Shown here piece by piece: positions 8,643-18,150 of a DNA stretch of 64,000 bases (the first letter of the stretch is position 1; each line of letters begins with the position of its first letter). Origin of the DNA: Flavobacteriaceae bacterium (GTDB taxonomy: Bacteria > Bacteroidota > Bacteroidia > Flavobacteriales > Flavobacteriaceae); NCBI GenBank assembly GCA_947446865.1, contig CANFHX010000007.1, positions 54,792 through 118,791 of the forward strand, given 5' to 3'. The translations under genes were made by a program, and so were the position numbers. Under the pieces are notes generated by a model. It did not search any database. It worked only from the letters and a program-made list of their open reading frames with translations, and was not told the origin of the DNA.

Positions 8643-10039
8643 AAAGTGCTTATTTCTTGAACTAAATTTTTACTATTATTTTGTAGCGGATACTTAACTA
8701 TTTTTTGCATCCATTGTAATCTATCGGGCCCAATGGTTTCCGAACTATACAATGCTTGCTCTATTTTTTCTTTAAAATCCAATCGGTTATTTATCCATCC
8801 AACAGCGGCAATTCCTGACATACTTCTAAAATGTTGAAAACCATAAACATCTTTTACTTTTAATCTAGAAGATTCAATTGGATCGTAATTTAAATACAAA
8901 CAAGGTTTATTATAAACCGCAAAATCATGTGCCATCGTACTTCCTAAATTCACCACCACATCACTATGCAGAACCGTATTTACTAACAAACTTATATCCA
9001 AAAAACTTGGATAAATTTCAGTAAACGTATTCTCTAAAGCAGATGCAATACGCCAATCAGGATTAATTGAAATTACCAATTTCGGATATTTATTTAAAAC
9101 AACATCAAATCGATTCGATAAATCTACTGGACATTTTCTAAAGAGAATTTGCGGTCGGTTCGGCTCTTCTATGGTCATTAGTGACTCGCACAAATCTCGC
9201 AAATAAAGGGCTTCGTAAGGAGAAAAAGCATCATTAGCAGAGAAACAAACCGTTTTTTTATTGGGGTCTAAATTATAAGTTGCGAAAAAAACTTCTTTGG
9301 ATAATTGAAATTGTTCTTTAAAATAAAACTCAAATTGCGGAGTTCCCACCACTTTTATAGCAGCAGAATTGATTTCCGGATATACGGTTTCCATTTCGGA
9401 TTGCATCAAATCGGACCAAACAAAATAAGAATCGTATTTAGATAGCAATCGTGCCTTTGGAATATTATCCCAAGAGAAAATAACAGTTCCGTTTTTAATC
9501 CCTTTCTTTTTCGCTATTGCAATTATTGGAGCCGTATTTACTGCACGTTGGTGCAAATTCAAAATATAATCTGGGTTTATATTGGAAAGTTCTGCTTCAA
9601 TTATTTTAGTTGTTGGATGGTTCAAAATAGTCGATTCGTACCACTTCTCTAATTTTAAAATCCAAGAATAGTTTATAGATAGCAGTAAACCTACTATTTC
9701 GGAAATTCGCAATAAAACTGTGCGTTTGAATCCTTTGGATTTACCATTCCAAAAAAGCATAATGGTTTTGTTTTGCAACTTTTTGGCATTTTGCAACAAA
9801 CGAGCATAAGCAATACTTTCTCTTAAAATCCGACTAATAAAACGCTCTTTAAAATCAGGAATTCTAAAGTAATCGGATATTATATCGCCTTGTATTTTTT
9901 TAATTTCTTGTATTGCTGGGGTTGGGATTTGGTGGTACAGAACTACTTCAAAATTGGCTTGATGTAATTCCTGTATAAAATCGGAATAAATATAGTTTCG
10001 AACGGCAACACCATCAGGAACTAGCAATACTATTTTCAT
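8627..10039 (-). CDS. Unassigned GT-B-like protein, possible glycosyl- or glycerophospho-transferase
   Basis: 470 residues that I do not recognise as a named family. The N-terminus (MKIVLLVPDGVAVRNYIYSDFIQEL) looks like a Rossmann nucleotide-sugar enzyme. The C-terminal part contains VVNLGSTMAHDFAVYNKPCLYLNYDP at about 362-387. This G-S-T-x-x-x-D/E-x-x-x-x-x-x-P segment resembles the donor site of UDP-GlcNAc 2-epimerase-like, CDP-glycerol transferase-like and KDO/sialyltransferase-like GT-B proteins. No signal peptide or membrane helix is evident. It sits between a methyltransferase and GT4 genes, downstream of neuB/neuC. Since no known sialyltransferase family is otherwise seen in the window, it is a candidate for the transferase that uses the CMP-sugar; this is only inference. 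Confidence 0.55.
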   Translation of the reverse strand: MKIVLLVPDGVAVRNYIYSDFIQELHQANFEVVLYHQIPTPAIQEIKKIQGDIISDYFRIPDFKERFISRILRESIAYARLLQNAKKLQNKTIMLFWNGKSKGFKRTVLLRISEIVGLLLSINYSWILKLEKWYESTILNHPTTKIIEAELSNINPDYILNLHQRAVNTAPIIAIAKKKGIKNGTVIFSWDNIPKARLLSKYDSYFVWSDLMQSEMETVYPEINSAAIKVVGTPQFEFYFKEQFQLSKEVFFATYNLDPNKKTVCFSANDAFSPYEALYLRDLCESLMTIEEPNRPQILFRKCPVDLSNRFDVVLNKYPKLVISINPDWRIASALENTFTEIYPSFLDISLLVNTVLHSDVVVNLGSTMAHDFAVYNKPCLYLNYDPIESSRLKVKDVYGFQHFRSMSGIAAVGWINNRLDFKEKIEQALYSSETIGPDRLQWMQKIVKYPLQNNSKNLVQEISTLCTSV

Positions 10040-10064
10040 ATCTTAAAATCTACAAGAAACAGAT

Positions 10065-10805
10065 TTATTTTTGAGCAATAAAAATTAAATTATTATACCC
10101 TTTTTTTCGGTTGTATTTTATGTTTTTCAATTGGTTGTATTCTTCCAAAGAGTAAATTTCAATATTTCTAAAAGATGCTAATTGCAAATCATTTAACAGG
10201 TCTTTCTTGGTGTAATAATAGCCTTTTAATTTAAATCCGTGGAAGTTAATATCCCGAATTCCGGCACTTTCACCATAATAAAATGAAAATAAATTTCTAA
10301 ATTTAAAAAATGAAGTTTTCAAAAAAGTACCTTCTTGATTGTGAACCGTTCCAACAACTACCCCATTGTTTTTCAGAATCTTATGTGCATTTTTAAAAAT
10401 CGTAATTCGGTCTTTTTTTGCAATAACATACGTCATCATGCTATTAAAAAAGGTCACTAAATCATATTCCTTCAATACTTTATTGTAATCTTTAGCATCA
10501 ATAGTTAGTGTTTCGGTACAAGCATCTAATTTCCAAAGTTTGAGATTTTCATTACATTTGATAATCATATTTTCGGCAATATCACTAGCAACCATTTGGG
10601 TTGGATGGTAAAATTCGGCAATAGATTCTATTTCTCTTCCGGTACCGCAACCAAAAATTTTTATTTTTTTAATAGAGCCAAAATTAGCATAAATCTCTTT
10701 GGCTTTTTCCATCATAAATATCTCAAAATCCGAAGATTTCTTTGCAATATCTTGCGAAATAATTACGTTGTCTTTCTCCCAAAATTCTTTATTTTCAACT
10801 TGCAT
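10065..10805 (-). CDS. Class I SAM-dependent methyltransferase
   Basis: 246 residues. The SAM-binding motif I is visible as KIKIFGCGTGREIESIAEF at about 48-66, followed by an acidic residue at the end of strand two (MVASDIAENMI) and a motif-IV-like DLVTFFNSMMTYV. The C-terminal part has a lysine- and tyrosine-rich tail. Family members in polysaccharide clusters methylate a sugar or a linker; the acceptor is unknown. The gene lies 4 bases after the FemAB-like gene and 25 bases before the unassigned GT-B-like gene, in a group that appears to act as a modification unit. Confidence 0.8.
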   Translation of the reverse strand: MQVENKEFWEKDNVIISQDIAKKSSDFEIFMMEKAKEIYANFGSIKKIKIFGCGTGREIESIAEFYHPTQMVASDIAENMIIKCNENLKLWKLDACTETLTIDAKDYNKVLKEYDLVTFFNSMMTYVIAKKDRITIFKNAHKILKNNGVVVGTVHNQEGTFLKTSFFKFRNLFSFYYGESAGIRDINFHGFKLKGYYYTKKDLLNDLQLASFRNIEIYSLEEYNQLKNIKYNRKKGYNNLIFIAQK

Positions 10806-10809
10806 TTAC

Positions 10810-11850
10810 TTATTTTTTAAAAACAGATAAAACTCTAGCGATGCTTTTCTTATACGGTTTCATATATTTTTCAAAGTAAAGAAAAAAAGCGAACAAAAAG
10901 GAATTTATTACTTTATAATATTTAGAATTTTCAAATACAATTTCCTTGGCGTTAAAATTATTTTTAAAGGCTACTACCCCGCTAGAACCTCCTAAAGAAA
11001 TATTATATCCAATGCATTTTTCAGCAATGGACAATTTTAGGGCTTCCCATTGCAAAAAATGACCTACCAATAAATCGGGGGTTTCTTTTTTGGTTCCTCC
11101 AAAAACATAGGTGTAATAATTTCCCGATTTTACGATAAAAATAACCCCTTTTAACTCCGAATCTTTATAGGCTCCAATAAATTTTGCGGTATTTTTTTCT
11201 ATCAAATTAAAAACTGTGGCTTGAATTTCGTTCCAATTTCGAATGGCATAATTACGTTCCAAAGCATTGTCCATTACCAATTGGTAGGCTTTTGCGATTT
11301 CTTCTTTATCCGATAAAAAAGCAACTGAAAGGTCTTTTCTATTGGAACTCCGAATATCTCTTCGCACCGAAGATTTGAAATTCAATAGCAGCAGTTCCGG
11401 ATCGGAATAGTTTTTCAAATCTACCCAATTCAATCCGTTAGGAGAATAAATATATTTAAACAATTGACCCGATTGAAAATCTTTGAGAGCAAGTAATTCT
11501 TCTTCCAAATTGGGAATCGTAATTTGACAATAACATGCCTTTAATAGGGCTGCTCTTTTGGGAACTATTGCAATCAATTCGTTCCAAAAAGTCGATTGAT
11601 TTTCGGAAGTTATTGGTCCAACCGGAAGTATGTAAAACTTAAAAAATGCCACTTTAGCAAGCACGGCACAATAGCCTCCAATAATAGTTTCATCCTTAAT
11701 AAAAAGGCACAATTCATAATCAAATCCGTAGGAAGTATAGGACTTTGCCCAATCGGATAATTGCAGATAAGATCCCTTCGAATTCGATTGAACGAAAGCA
11801 TCCCATTTGTCAAGCCAGTGCTGTTCTTTAGTGAAAATAGTCTGCATCAT
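10810..11850 (-). CDS. FemAB/GNAT-type acyl- or aminoacyl-transferase
   Basis: 346 residues with features of the FemX/FemAB (Acetyltransf_6-like, tandem GNAT) fold. They include SKGSYLQLSDWAKSYTSYGFD near the N-terminus, a YILPVGPITSE segment, the basic helix SSVRRDIRSSNRKDL at about 160-175 and ISLGGSSGVVAFKNNFNA near 300. FemAB proteins move an amino acid from aminoacyl-tRNA, while relatives in exopolysaccharide and exosortase clusters move acyl groups onto sugars. In this position, four bases of overlap after the NodB-like gene and close to neuB/neuC, N- or O-acylation of a sugar is the simplest reading. Substrate is inferred only from context. Confidence 0.7.
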   Translation of the reverse strand: MMQTIFTKEQHWLDKWDAFVQSNSKGSYLQLSDWAKSYTSYGFDYELCLFIKDETIIGGYCAVLAKVAFFKFYILPVGPITSENQSTFWNELIAIVPKRAALLKACYCQITIPNLEEELLALKDFQSGQLFKYIYSPNGLNWVDLKNYSDPELLLLNFKSSVRRDIRSSNRKDLSVAFLSDKEEIAKAYQLVMDNALERNYAIRNWNEIQATVFNLIEKNTAKFIGAYKDSELKGVIFIVKSGNYYTYVFGGTKKETPDLLVGHFLQWEALKLSIAEKCIGYNISLGGSSGVVAFKNNFNAKEIVFENSKYYKVINSFLFAFFLYFEKYMKPYKKSIARVLSVFKK

Positions 11851-13457
11851 TGAACGTTTCTTGAAGGAATATCGTAATTATTTTTGATGAAAATAGTACC
11901 ATTTGCATCCATATCCAAAACGGTATTTTGATACTTGGTATAAAACTCCAATAACTGCGAAAGGGTTGGATTCCAAAGTCTTTTTTGTTTAATTTTTTGG
12001 GCTAAATAATTAAAGTTGGACACTACTTTTTCATTTAAGGAGTTATCGGGATTTATTAGTTTTCCTACATAATTATTGGTGTTCACCGAAAAGTAAGTAT
12101 GCGCAATAAACAAGCCAGATGCATCTATAAAAGCATCCATATTATTAGGAGATAATGCCGAAATAAAATCTACCATTTCTATAGTTTGAAAAATAGTAAA
12201 CTCGTTTTGGGCAATTTTATGTTTGAAGAAAATAGGACTGTATTTTGCAACTTTATAAGTCGTTTTCTTAGCCGTATTCCAAGTAAAAAAAACTTTTAAG
12301 GAAAGAATTACTAGTGGAATTGCATTTTTTAACAACTTAAAAATGGCATTCCAATCTTTCTTAACCAATAATGCCTTAGAAGAAGATACGGTATCGATGT
12401 AATTTCGGACTCTAAATTCGTCATTATCGTAATGGAAAATTATATTTTTTAAAAGGGAAACCATTTGTTTTAAAAAAGAGTTTCCTTTTATGGATGCATA
12501 ATAATTTTCTAAATTAAATTGACTAGAATCCAACTGATTAAGAACTCCAGAAGTTGCAGTTCCGGCATCGATATAATTCCAAAGTATAGCAATCTTTTTA
12601 TTTAAAAGAGTGGCTTCGTATTGGTCATTTGAAATACCATTTTTTTGAAATAAAGAAAAATTATAAGGTTGAAATCCATGATCCATCCAAACCGGAATGT
12701 CATTATAGGGTGGAATGAAATTTACAAATTCGTTAAATGCTTCTTCATCCTTTCGGATGGATTGCGTTAACGAATGGTAACACAATTCATGTCCGTCTTG
12801 TCGCCATTTTTCTAATTCGGAAGCATTATTTTCAAAAGAAGCATTATCGTCTCTTTTGGAAAAATGATTTAAGAAAAAACCTTTGGTGATTTTGATTCCT
12901 TTTTCTTTAAAAAATTCTCTTTGAATCTTTAAATTTTCTGGGGTATCAAAGTCGCAATGATCGGTAAAACAAGCAACAGCCGAGAACGGAATTGGGGAAC
13001 GACTCAATTCTAGCGCTCCTTTGGAAGTTATTAATAAGGCTAGTTTCTCTGCAAAATTAAAATCCATTTGAGCAGAAACTATCTTTTTAGTATTATTTTC
13101 GTTAGAATATTGTGTGATTGGAGCAGCAAATTCAGGATTAAATCGCCATAGCAATTGCTTCGGATTTTTAGCATTCACTTCCCAAATGCCCAAATTACAG
13201 TTGGCTTGAACGTACAATCCGTTTTGCAACCGAATCACTTTAGGCGAAAAATCATTTGCAATTCGATCCTGTGAAAGAGAAACCCAAGTATAATCATGAT
13301 TTCGAAAAGCAGTAATTGGTGAAGAAAATTCTATCAGAATATCAAAAGAAGTTAAATTATCTATAGATGGGGTATCCAAAGTAATTTTACGGTCAAGCAT
13401 CTCATCGGAAATGAAATATTTAAAAACAGTAGTTGCTACTTTAGAATTTTCTGACAT
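11847..13457 (-). CDS. NodB-like polysaccharide deacetylase-related protein
   Basis: 536 residues. A central segment resembles the NodB homology fold: FTDHCDFDT at 164-172 in the place of the T-F/Y-D-D motif, GHELCYHSLTQ at about 222-232 in the place of the H-S/T-xx-x-H zinc motif, and WMDHGFQPYNFSLF at 258-271. The metal-ligand spacing therefore looks kept but the wording is divergent, and the N-terminal 160 residues are of unknown type. A deacetylase or a carbohydrate esterase of a sugar precursor is possible. No signal peptide is seen, so it should act in the cytoplasm. It is placed 5 bases after neuC and overlaps the FemAB-like gene by 4 bases. Confidence 0.6.
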   Translation of the reverse strand: MSENSKVATTVFKYFISDEMLDRKITLDTPSIDNLTSFDILIEFSSPITAFRNHDYTWVSLSQDRIANDFSPKVIRLQNGLYVQANCNLGIWEVNAKNPKQLLWRFNPEFAAPITQYSNENNTKKIVSAQMDFNFAEKLALLITSKGALELSRSPIPFSAVACFTDHCDFDTPENLKIQREFFKEKGIKITKGFFLNHFSKRDDNASFENNASELEKWRQDGHELCYHSLTQSIRKDEEAFNEFVNFIPPYNDIPVWMDHGFQPYNFSLFQKNGISNDQYEATLLNKKIAILWNYIDAGTATSGVLNQLDSSQFNLENYYASIKGNSFLKQMVSLLKNIIFHYDNDEFRVRNYIDTVSSSKALLVKKDWNAIFKLLKNAIPLVILSLKVFFTWNTAKKTTYKVAKYSPIFFKHKIAQNEFTIFQTIEMVDFISALSPNNMDAFIDASGLFIAHTYFSVNTNNYVGKLINPDNSLNEKVVSNFNYLAQKIKQKRLWNPTLSQLLEFYTKYQNTVLDMDANGTIFIKNNYDIPSRNVQ

Positions 13458-13462
13458 AAAAT

Positions 13463-14599
13463 TTAAATATCTCTAAATTGTTTCTGATGATTTAAGTTCC
13501 AAATATCCGAATTTAATAAGGATTCCATAAATAATGTAGCACTATTTCCATCTCCGAAATGGGAATTCACTTTTTCAGATTTCTGCAAATCGATGTTTTT
13601 TAAAGCGGTACTAATGGAATTAAAATCGTAATCCGTATTCACGATTTCGGCATGCAAGGCTCTGTTTTGTTGGCGGGTTCCAATATTAATTATTGGGATG
13701 CCATAATAAGGCGCTTCCCGAATTCCGGCGCTACTGTTTCCTATAATAAATTGGGAGTTTTTAAGTAAGGTCAAAAAATATTCAAATCGCAAAGAAGGAA
13801 AAACCCTAAAGCGAGCATTGCCTTGAAATTTTTGGTATTTTTTAATTATCTGTTGGCTCCCCAAATCGTTATTAGGATAAATTACAATATAATTATGATG
13901 ATCTTCCAACAATGCCGATACAAAATTACTGGTAAACTCTTCCATCTCGTTTGCTTCCGTAGTCACGGGATGAAACATCACAATAGCATATTTTTCAAAG
14001 TCAATTTTATAATATTCCTTAGCCACAGCAAGTTCGGGCAACGTATTGGAAAACATAATGTCTACATCTGGAGACCCAATGGTGTAAATGGAAGATTGCA
14101 ATTCGCCCATTTGAACCAACCTATTGGCAGCATCGGTATTGGAAACAAAATGAATGTGACTCAATTTACTCACACTATGCCGAATTAATTCATCCACCGT
14201 TCCCGACAATTCGCCACCTTCAATATGCGCCACCAAAATATTATTCAACGAACCAACAATAGCACCAGCAAGGGTTTCTACCCTGTCACCATGCACCACA
14301 ATCAAGTCGGGTTGCACTTCTTTGCAATAGCCAGACAAGCCTTCAATGGTTTTGGCCAAAGTCAAATCCATAGTGGTTTCGTGGGTGTGATTCTCGAAAG
14401 TATATACATTTTTGAAATTGCACCGTTGAATTTCAATCAATGTATAGCCGTATTCTTCTTGCAAATGCATGCCCGTAACAAAAACAAAAACTTCAAATTC
14501 GGGAGCAGTTTCCAAAATAGAAATAAGCGATTTTATCTTGCTAAAATCAGCACGAGTACCAGTTAGGAATAGTATTTTTTTGGTGTTATTCAAAATCAT
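13463..14599 (-). CDS. neuC: UDP-GlcNAc 2-epimerase (hydrolysing), NeuC type
   Basis: 378 residues, the usual length. The sequence opens [20 protein letters not shown], has [17 protein letters not shown] and [18 protein letters not shown], and ends in a GT-B-like half with [22 protein letters not shown] and [14 protein letters not shown]. These match the hydrolysing epimerases that release ManNAc from UDP-GlcNAc for sialic acid synthesis. From memory the match is especially close to the NeuC of the Campylobacter lipooligosaccharide locus, including the end (KQFRDI). A LegG-type enzyme acting on a bacillosamine sugar is the main alternative. The start overlaps neuB by 14 bases, and the NodB-like gene follows after 5 bases. 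Confidence 0.9.
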   Translation of the reverse strand: MILNNTKKILFLTGTRADFSKIKSLISILETAPEFEVFVFVTGMHLQEEYGYTLIEIQRCNFKNVYTFENHTHETTMDLTLAKTIEGLSGYCKEVQPDLIVVHGDRVETLAGAIVGSLNNILVAHIEGGELSGTVDELIRHSVSKLSHIHFVSNTDAANRLVQMGELQSSIYTIGSPDVDIMFSNTLPELAVAKEYYKIDFEKYAIVMFHPVTTEANEMEEFTSNFVSALLEDHHNYIVIYPNNDLGSQQIIKKYQKFQGNARFRVFPSLRFEYFLTLLKNSQFIIGNSSAGIREAPYYGIPIINIGTRQQNRALHAEIVNTDYDFNSISTALKNIDLQKSEKVNSHFGDGNSATLFMESLLNSDIWNLNHQKQFRDI

Positions 14600-15626
14600 T
14601 AAAATCTAATTGTTCGTCATTTTCGATAGTTCTAGTTGCCGTTTTTCCGAGTAAATCGTTAAAATGTTCCGCTAATATTTTACCAGTTCCAGGGCGCTTT
14701 ACCCAAATATTTTCTTTCGATAATTTTTCACCCTTTTGGATGGATGCAATAGAACAAACGGTTGCAAATGCAAAATCAATGGTTACTTGTTCTTCTTTGG
14801 CAGGTTCTTTTATTCCGCCACGCATTTGCCAAATTTCATTGGAAGAAGTAATCAGTTCGGCACACGCTTTTTCATCCATACTGCACACAATATCGGGTCC
14901 AGTACGTTGCATGTGGTCGGTGAAATGGCGTTCTAAAATGCTTGCACCAAGAGCCACGGCACCAAGACAGGCATTGTTATTTAGAGTATGATCGGACAAA
15001 CCGAAAACTTTATCGGGAAAGGCTTCGTGCAATTGCGTCATAGCGCCAAATCGCACCAAGTGAATGGGCGTTGGATATAAATTAGTGGTATGCAACAAGG
15101 CTACCGGAATGTTGTGTTTATCAAAAATTGCAACGGCTTTTCGAACACTTTCAATGGTATTCATGCCCGTGCTTAAAATTACAGGTTTCCCAAAAGTGCA
15201 AATATGCTCTAACAACGGATAATTATTACATTCTCCCGAACCAATTTTATAGGCCGGAATATCCATTTTTTTCAGTCGTTCGGCAGCCGCACGAGAAAAT
15301 GGCGTAGAAATAAAAATCATGCCTTTACTTTCTACGTAATTTTTTAGTTCCCATTCCTCTTCTTCGTTGAGAGCACAACGTTCCATAATTTCATAAATAG
15401 AAACATCGGCATTGCCAGGAATAACTTTTTTGGCGGCACCACTCATTTCATCGGCAACAATGTGCGTTTGGTGTTTTACCACTTCCGCACCTGCACGATG
15501 GGCTGCATCCACCATTTCCTTGGCAACAACAAGTGAACCTTCATGATTGATTCCGATTTCGGCAATAACCAAAGGTGGAAAATCAGGGCCAATTTTTCTT
15601 CCGGAAATTTCTATGTAGGTGTTCAT
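14586..15626 (-). CDS. neuB: N-acylneuraminate (sialic acid) synthase NeuB
   Basis: 346 residues with a TIM-barrel NeuB domain followed by a C-terminal SAF (antifreeze-like) domain. Motifs read are [14 protein letters not shown] near residue 20, [47 protein letters not shown] and GLSDHT, and the SAF part has [17 protein letters not shown]. The enzyme condenses an N-acylmannosamine-type sugar with phosphoenolpyruvate. The wording is close to the Neu5Ac synthase of the Campylobacter lipooligosaccharide locus as I remember it, favouring Neu5Ac over legionaminic acid. It follows the AAA ATPase gene after 4 bases and overlaps neuC by 14 bases. Confidence 0.93.
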   Translation of the reverse strand: MNTYIEISGRKIGPDFPPLVIAEIGINHEGSLVVAKEMVDAAHRAGAEVVKHQTHIVADEMSGAAKKVIPGNADVSIYEIMERCALNEEEEWELKNYVESKGMIFISTPFSRAAAERLKKMDIPAYKIGSGECNNYPLLEHICTFGKPVILSTGMNTIESVRKAVAIFDKHNIPVALLHTTNLYPTPIHLVRFGAMTQLHEAFPDKVFGLSDHTLNNNACLGAVALGASILERHFTDHMQRTGPDIVCSMDEKACAELITSSNEIWQMRGGIKEPAKEEQVTIDFAFATVCSIASIQKGEKLSKENIWVKRPGTGKILAEHFNDLLGKTATRTIENDEQLDFNDFE

Positions 15627-15630
15627 AAAT

Positions 15631-16791
15631 TTATAATTCTAATTTTAAAAAATTTTCTAAACCAATAACCGTTATATTTTCTTGTAATTGGTAAGTATCG
15701 TTAGTTGGCGCAATTATATAGGTTCTATTTGGTTTTACAACTTCTAAACTTCTATAAAATCCTTTGGTTACCTTTGGTGCATCCGAGGCTTTACATTCTA
15801 TGGCTATCACTTGATTTCCTTTTTTGAGAAGCAAATCTATTTCATCTCCAGTGGCTGTTCGATAAAAAAAGTAATCCCAAGAAGGCATGTTTACAATAAT
15901 ATTTTCAAGAACCATTCCTTCCCAAGAGGATCCAAAAACGGGATTACCTAGCAACGAGTTAAAATTTGGAATTGCTAACAATTGATGTAAAATTCCAGAA
16001 TCACGAACGAATACTTTTGGTGATTTTACCAATCTTTTTTTAATGTTAATTTCAAAAGGTGGAATAGTTCTTACAATAAAGGTTTGCTCCAACAAATCGA
16101 TATATCTTCTAATTGTGGGATGGGTTAAACCAAGAGATTCGGCTAATTTAGACAAATTTAATTGTTGTCCCTGATTGTGAGCACACATGGTTAACAAGCG
16201 TCGGAGTTGCAATGCAGGAATTTGAAAACCAAGTTGTGGAATATCCCGTTCAATGTAGGTTCGAATATAATTTTCTAGCCAGATTGCACTATTTTCGTCA
16301 TTATCGGCTAGATAACTATTTGGAAAACCACCTCGAAGCCAAAATTTATGCAAATTAAAACTTTCAAGATAATTCAATTCATTGATTAAAAAAGGGGAAA
16401 GATGCAACATCCCAATGCGTCCAGCCAAACTTTCGGAGGTATGCTGAAGAAGTTCTTGAGAAGCGGAACCTAACAAAATAAATTTTCCGTTAATTCGATT
16501 ACTATCTATTGCACTTCGCAAGACCGAAAACAACTTAGGAACTAATTGAATTTCATCCAGACAAATTATTTTATCTGCATTGGAAGCAAAAAATATTTCT
16601 GGTTCTGATAATTTATTTAAATCGGATTCTTTTTGCATATCCAAATATAGCAAACCATCAAAATGTTGATCTAAACTTTTTACCAGTGTCGATTTACCGC
16701 ATTGCCGTGGACCAAGAATAGCAACCGCAGGAAAAACAGTAAGGTATTTCTTTAATTGATGCAATAGCACTCGTTGGATATAATCTTGCAT
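15631..16791 (-). CDS. AAA_14/DUF4143-family ATPase with PD-(D/E)XK-like C-terminus
   Basis: 386 residues. Walker A is GPRQCGKST at 27-35 and the DEXX motif is IICLDEIQ with Asp79 and Glu80. A DUF4143-type region follows, with winged-helix character ([20 protein letters not shown]). Near the end [24 protein letters not shown] has the E-x-D ... E-x-K spacing of a PD-(D/E)XK nuclease-like fold. These proteins are widespread, often sporadic, and their function is poorly known. It has no evident polysaccharide role. It lies at the head of the neuB block, 165 bases downstream (minus-strand sense) of a perfect hairpin, and 4 bases before neuB, so it may share its transcript. Confidence 0.85.
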   Translation of the reverse strand: MQDYIQRVLLHQLKKYLTVFPAVAILGPRQCGKSTLVKSLDQHFDGLLYLDMQKESDLNKLSEPEIFFASNADKIICLDEIQLVPKLFSVLRSAIDSNRINGKFILLGSASQELLQHTSESLAGRIGMLHLSPFLINELNYLESFNLHKFWLRGGFPNSYLADNDENSAIWLENYIRTYIERDIPQLGFQIPALQLRRLLTMCAHNQGQQLNLSKLAESLGLTHPTIRRYIDLLEQTFIVRTIPPFEINIKKRLVKSPKVFVRDSGILHQLLAIPNFNSLLGNPVFGSSWEGMVLENIIVNMPSWDYFFYRTATGDEIDLLLKKGNQVIAIECKASDAPKVTKGFYRSLEVVKPNRTYIIAPTNDTYQLQENITVIGLENFLKLEL

Positions 16792-16955
16792 ATTGTAAAT
16801 TTAACTTTCAATTTGCAGTAAAACTACTAAAAAAAATGTAATAAAAAATACTTTTAAGCGATTTATTTACCTAAAAAATGAAAATTAAAATAATTAACAC
16901 AAAAAATAAAAGTTATTAATATATTGAATGCTAATAAATTATATTTTAAAATAAC

Positions 16956-17000
16956 AAATTCGTGCAAATTGAAAATAACATTTTCAATTTGCACGAATTT
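16956..17000. terminator. Perfect 20-bp inverted repeat, probable terminator of the wzm1-to-acyltransferase operon
   Basis: Bases 16956-16975 are the exact reverse complement of 16981-17000, with a 5-base loop (taaca). The hairpin begins 44 bases beyond the stop codon of the acyltransferase gene (minus strand). On the plus strand it is followed by ttttaaatt, on the minus strand by a weaker T-rich stretch, so it may act in both directions. With no plus-strand gene approaching, its likely job is to end the 10-kb block that begins at wzm1. The surrounding 16792-17043 spacer holds nothing else that I can support beyond AT-rich sequence in which the start signals of the ATPase gene must lie. Confidence 0.75.
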
Positions 17001-17043
17001 TTAAATTATTCGATTCTATATTTTTTCAAAGCACTTTCTAAAC

Positions 17044-18150
17044 TTATTTTTTATTGTTAAAAGTGGCCAGTTTTTCCTTTTTAATTAAGAACGGTTCTTC
17101 TAAATAGCGATAGGAAATTCCGGCAACTAGTATCGAAGTACTGATAGAAAAAACATACAAAAGCAATGAATTGTATATAGTGAATTTCAAAAGGCAATTT
17201 AACACAAAAACAATTACTATTTGATGGTACATATACAATCCGTAGGAAATTTTTCCAAAAAAGAGCAACGACTTGTGTTCTAGAACCGAAACCAATTTAG
17301 GATGGTTGACTAAATTCAAAATTATAACTATAAATAATAGTGCAAAAAAAGTAGATTCTAAAAAACTAAAATTAATTTGAAATACAATAGATACTACAAT
17401 TAGTATTAAAGTTAAAACAAAAACATTTAGATTCGTTATTTTTTGAACGATAGCACTTTTACAATATAATAAATAGGCACCTAAAGCACCAATAGTAAGG
17501 CTATCCAACTGGAAAGCGTGGATAAAACTAGTAAACAAATCTAGGTATTTAAAGGAAGGAATCACACCTAAATTAAGTGCTAAAAGTAGTGAATTATACA
17601 GCAATATTATTCCAATAAATAGTGGTTTTAATTGGTTGCATTTATTAATTAGTAACGGCCAAATTAGGTAAAATTGCTCTTCGGTTCCGATAGACCAAGT
17701 TTGGGTTGCAAATGGAATTAATTTAATAGAAACTAGAACATTTGTTAGGAAAAAAACGAACAAAAGTACCACCATAACAAATTGAAAAGGTGATTCTATA
17801 TCTAGTTTAAGATTTGGAATATGGAAAATTTCAAAATGTGGAAGCACCAATAACGACAGTATAACAATAAAATAATAGAGCGGCCAAATTCGATAAATTC
17901 GTCTTAAATAAAAATTTTTGATGGCAATTAAACCGTTTTTTTCTTTTTCTTTAACCAATAAAAAGGTAATCAAAAAACCACTTAAAACAAAAAAAAGAGA
18001 AACCCCTAACCTACCCAATTCTTTCACACTTTGAAAAGAATTAGATAAATTAAAATAGGATTTATTCAATTCCAAATGACTTATAATAACCATCAAGGCC
18101 GCAATAAATCGCAATCCGTTTAGGTTATTAAAGTATAATTTATCTTTCAT
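17044..18150 (-). CDS. Acyltransferase family 3 (OafA-like) membrane O-acyltransferase
   Basis: 368 residues from the chosen start at 18150; a longer frame to 18204 is possible but overlaps neuA by 65 bases and adds no family sequence. The N-terminus is LNGLRFIAALMVIISHLE, the acyltransferase_3 signature with its conserved His, followed by a later NFYLRRIYRIWPLYY segment. About ten membrane helices follow. Such proteins add O-acetyl or other acyl groups to sugars of a surface glycan at the cytoplasmic membrane. The start overlaps the end of neuA by 11 bases, so it is translationally coupled to the CMP-sialate synthetase. A sialic acid-modifying role is possible but not shown. Confidence 0.85.
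   Translation of the reverse strand: MKDKLYFNNLNGLRFIAALMVIISHLELNKSYFNLSNSFQSVKELGRLGVSLFFVLSGFLITFLLVKEKEKNGLIAIKNFYLRRIYRIWPLYYFIVILSLLVLPHFEIFHIPNLKLDIESPFQFVMVVLLFVFFLTNVLVSIKLIPFATQTWSIGTEEQFYLIWPLLINKCNQLKPLFIGIILLYNSLLLALNLGVIPSFKYLDLFTSFIHAFQLDSLTIGALGAYLLYCKSAIVQKITNLNVFVLTLILIVVSIVFQINFSFLESTFFALLFIVIILNLVNHPKLVSVLEHKSLLFFGKISYGLYMYHQIVIVFVLNCLLKFTIYNSLLLYVFSISTSILVAGISYRYLEEPFLIKKEKLATFNNKK

Noticed and set aside
13823..14188. Plus-strand 121-residue frame inside neuC
   Set aside because: Antisense shadow of a well-supported conserved gene.
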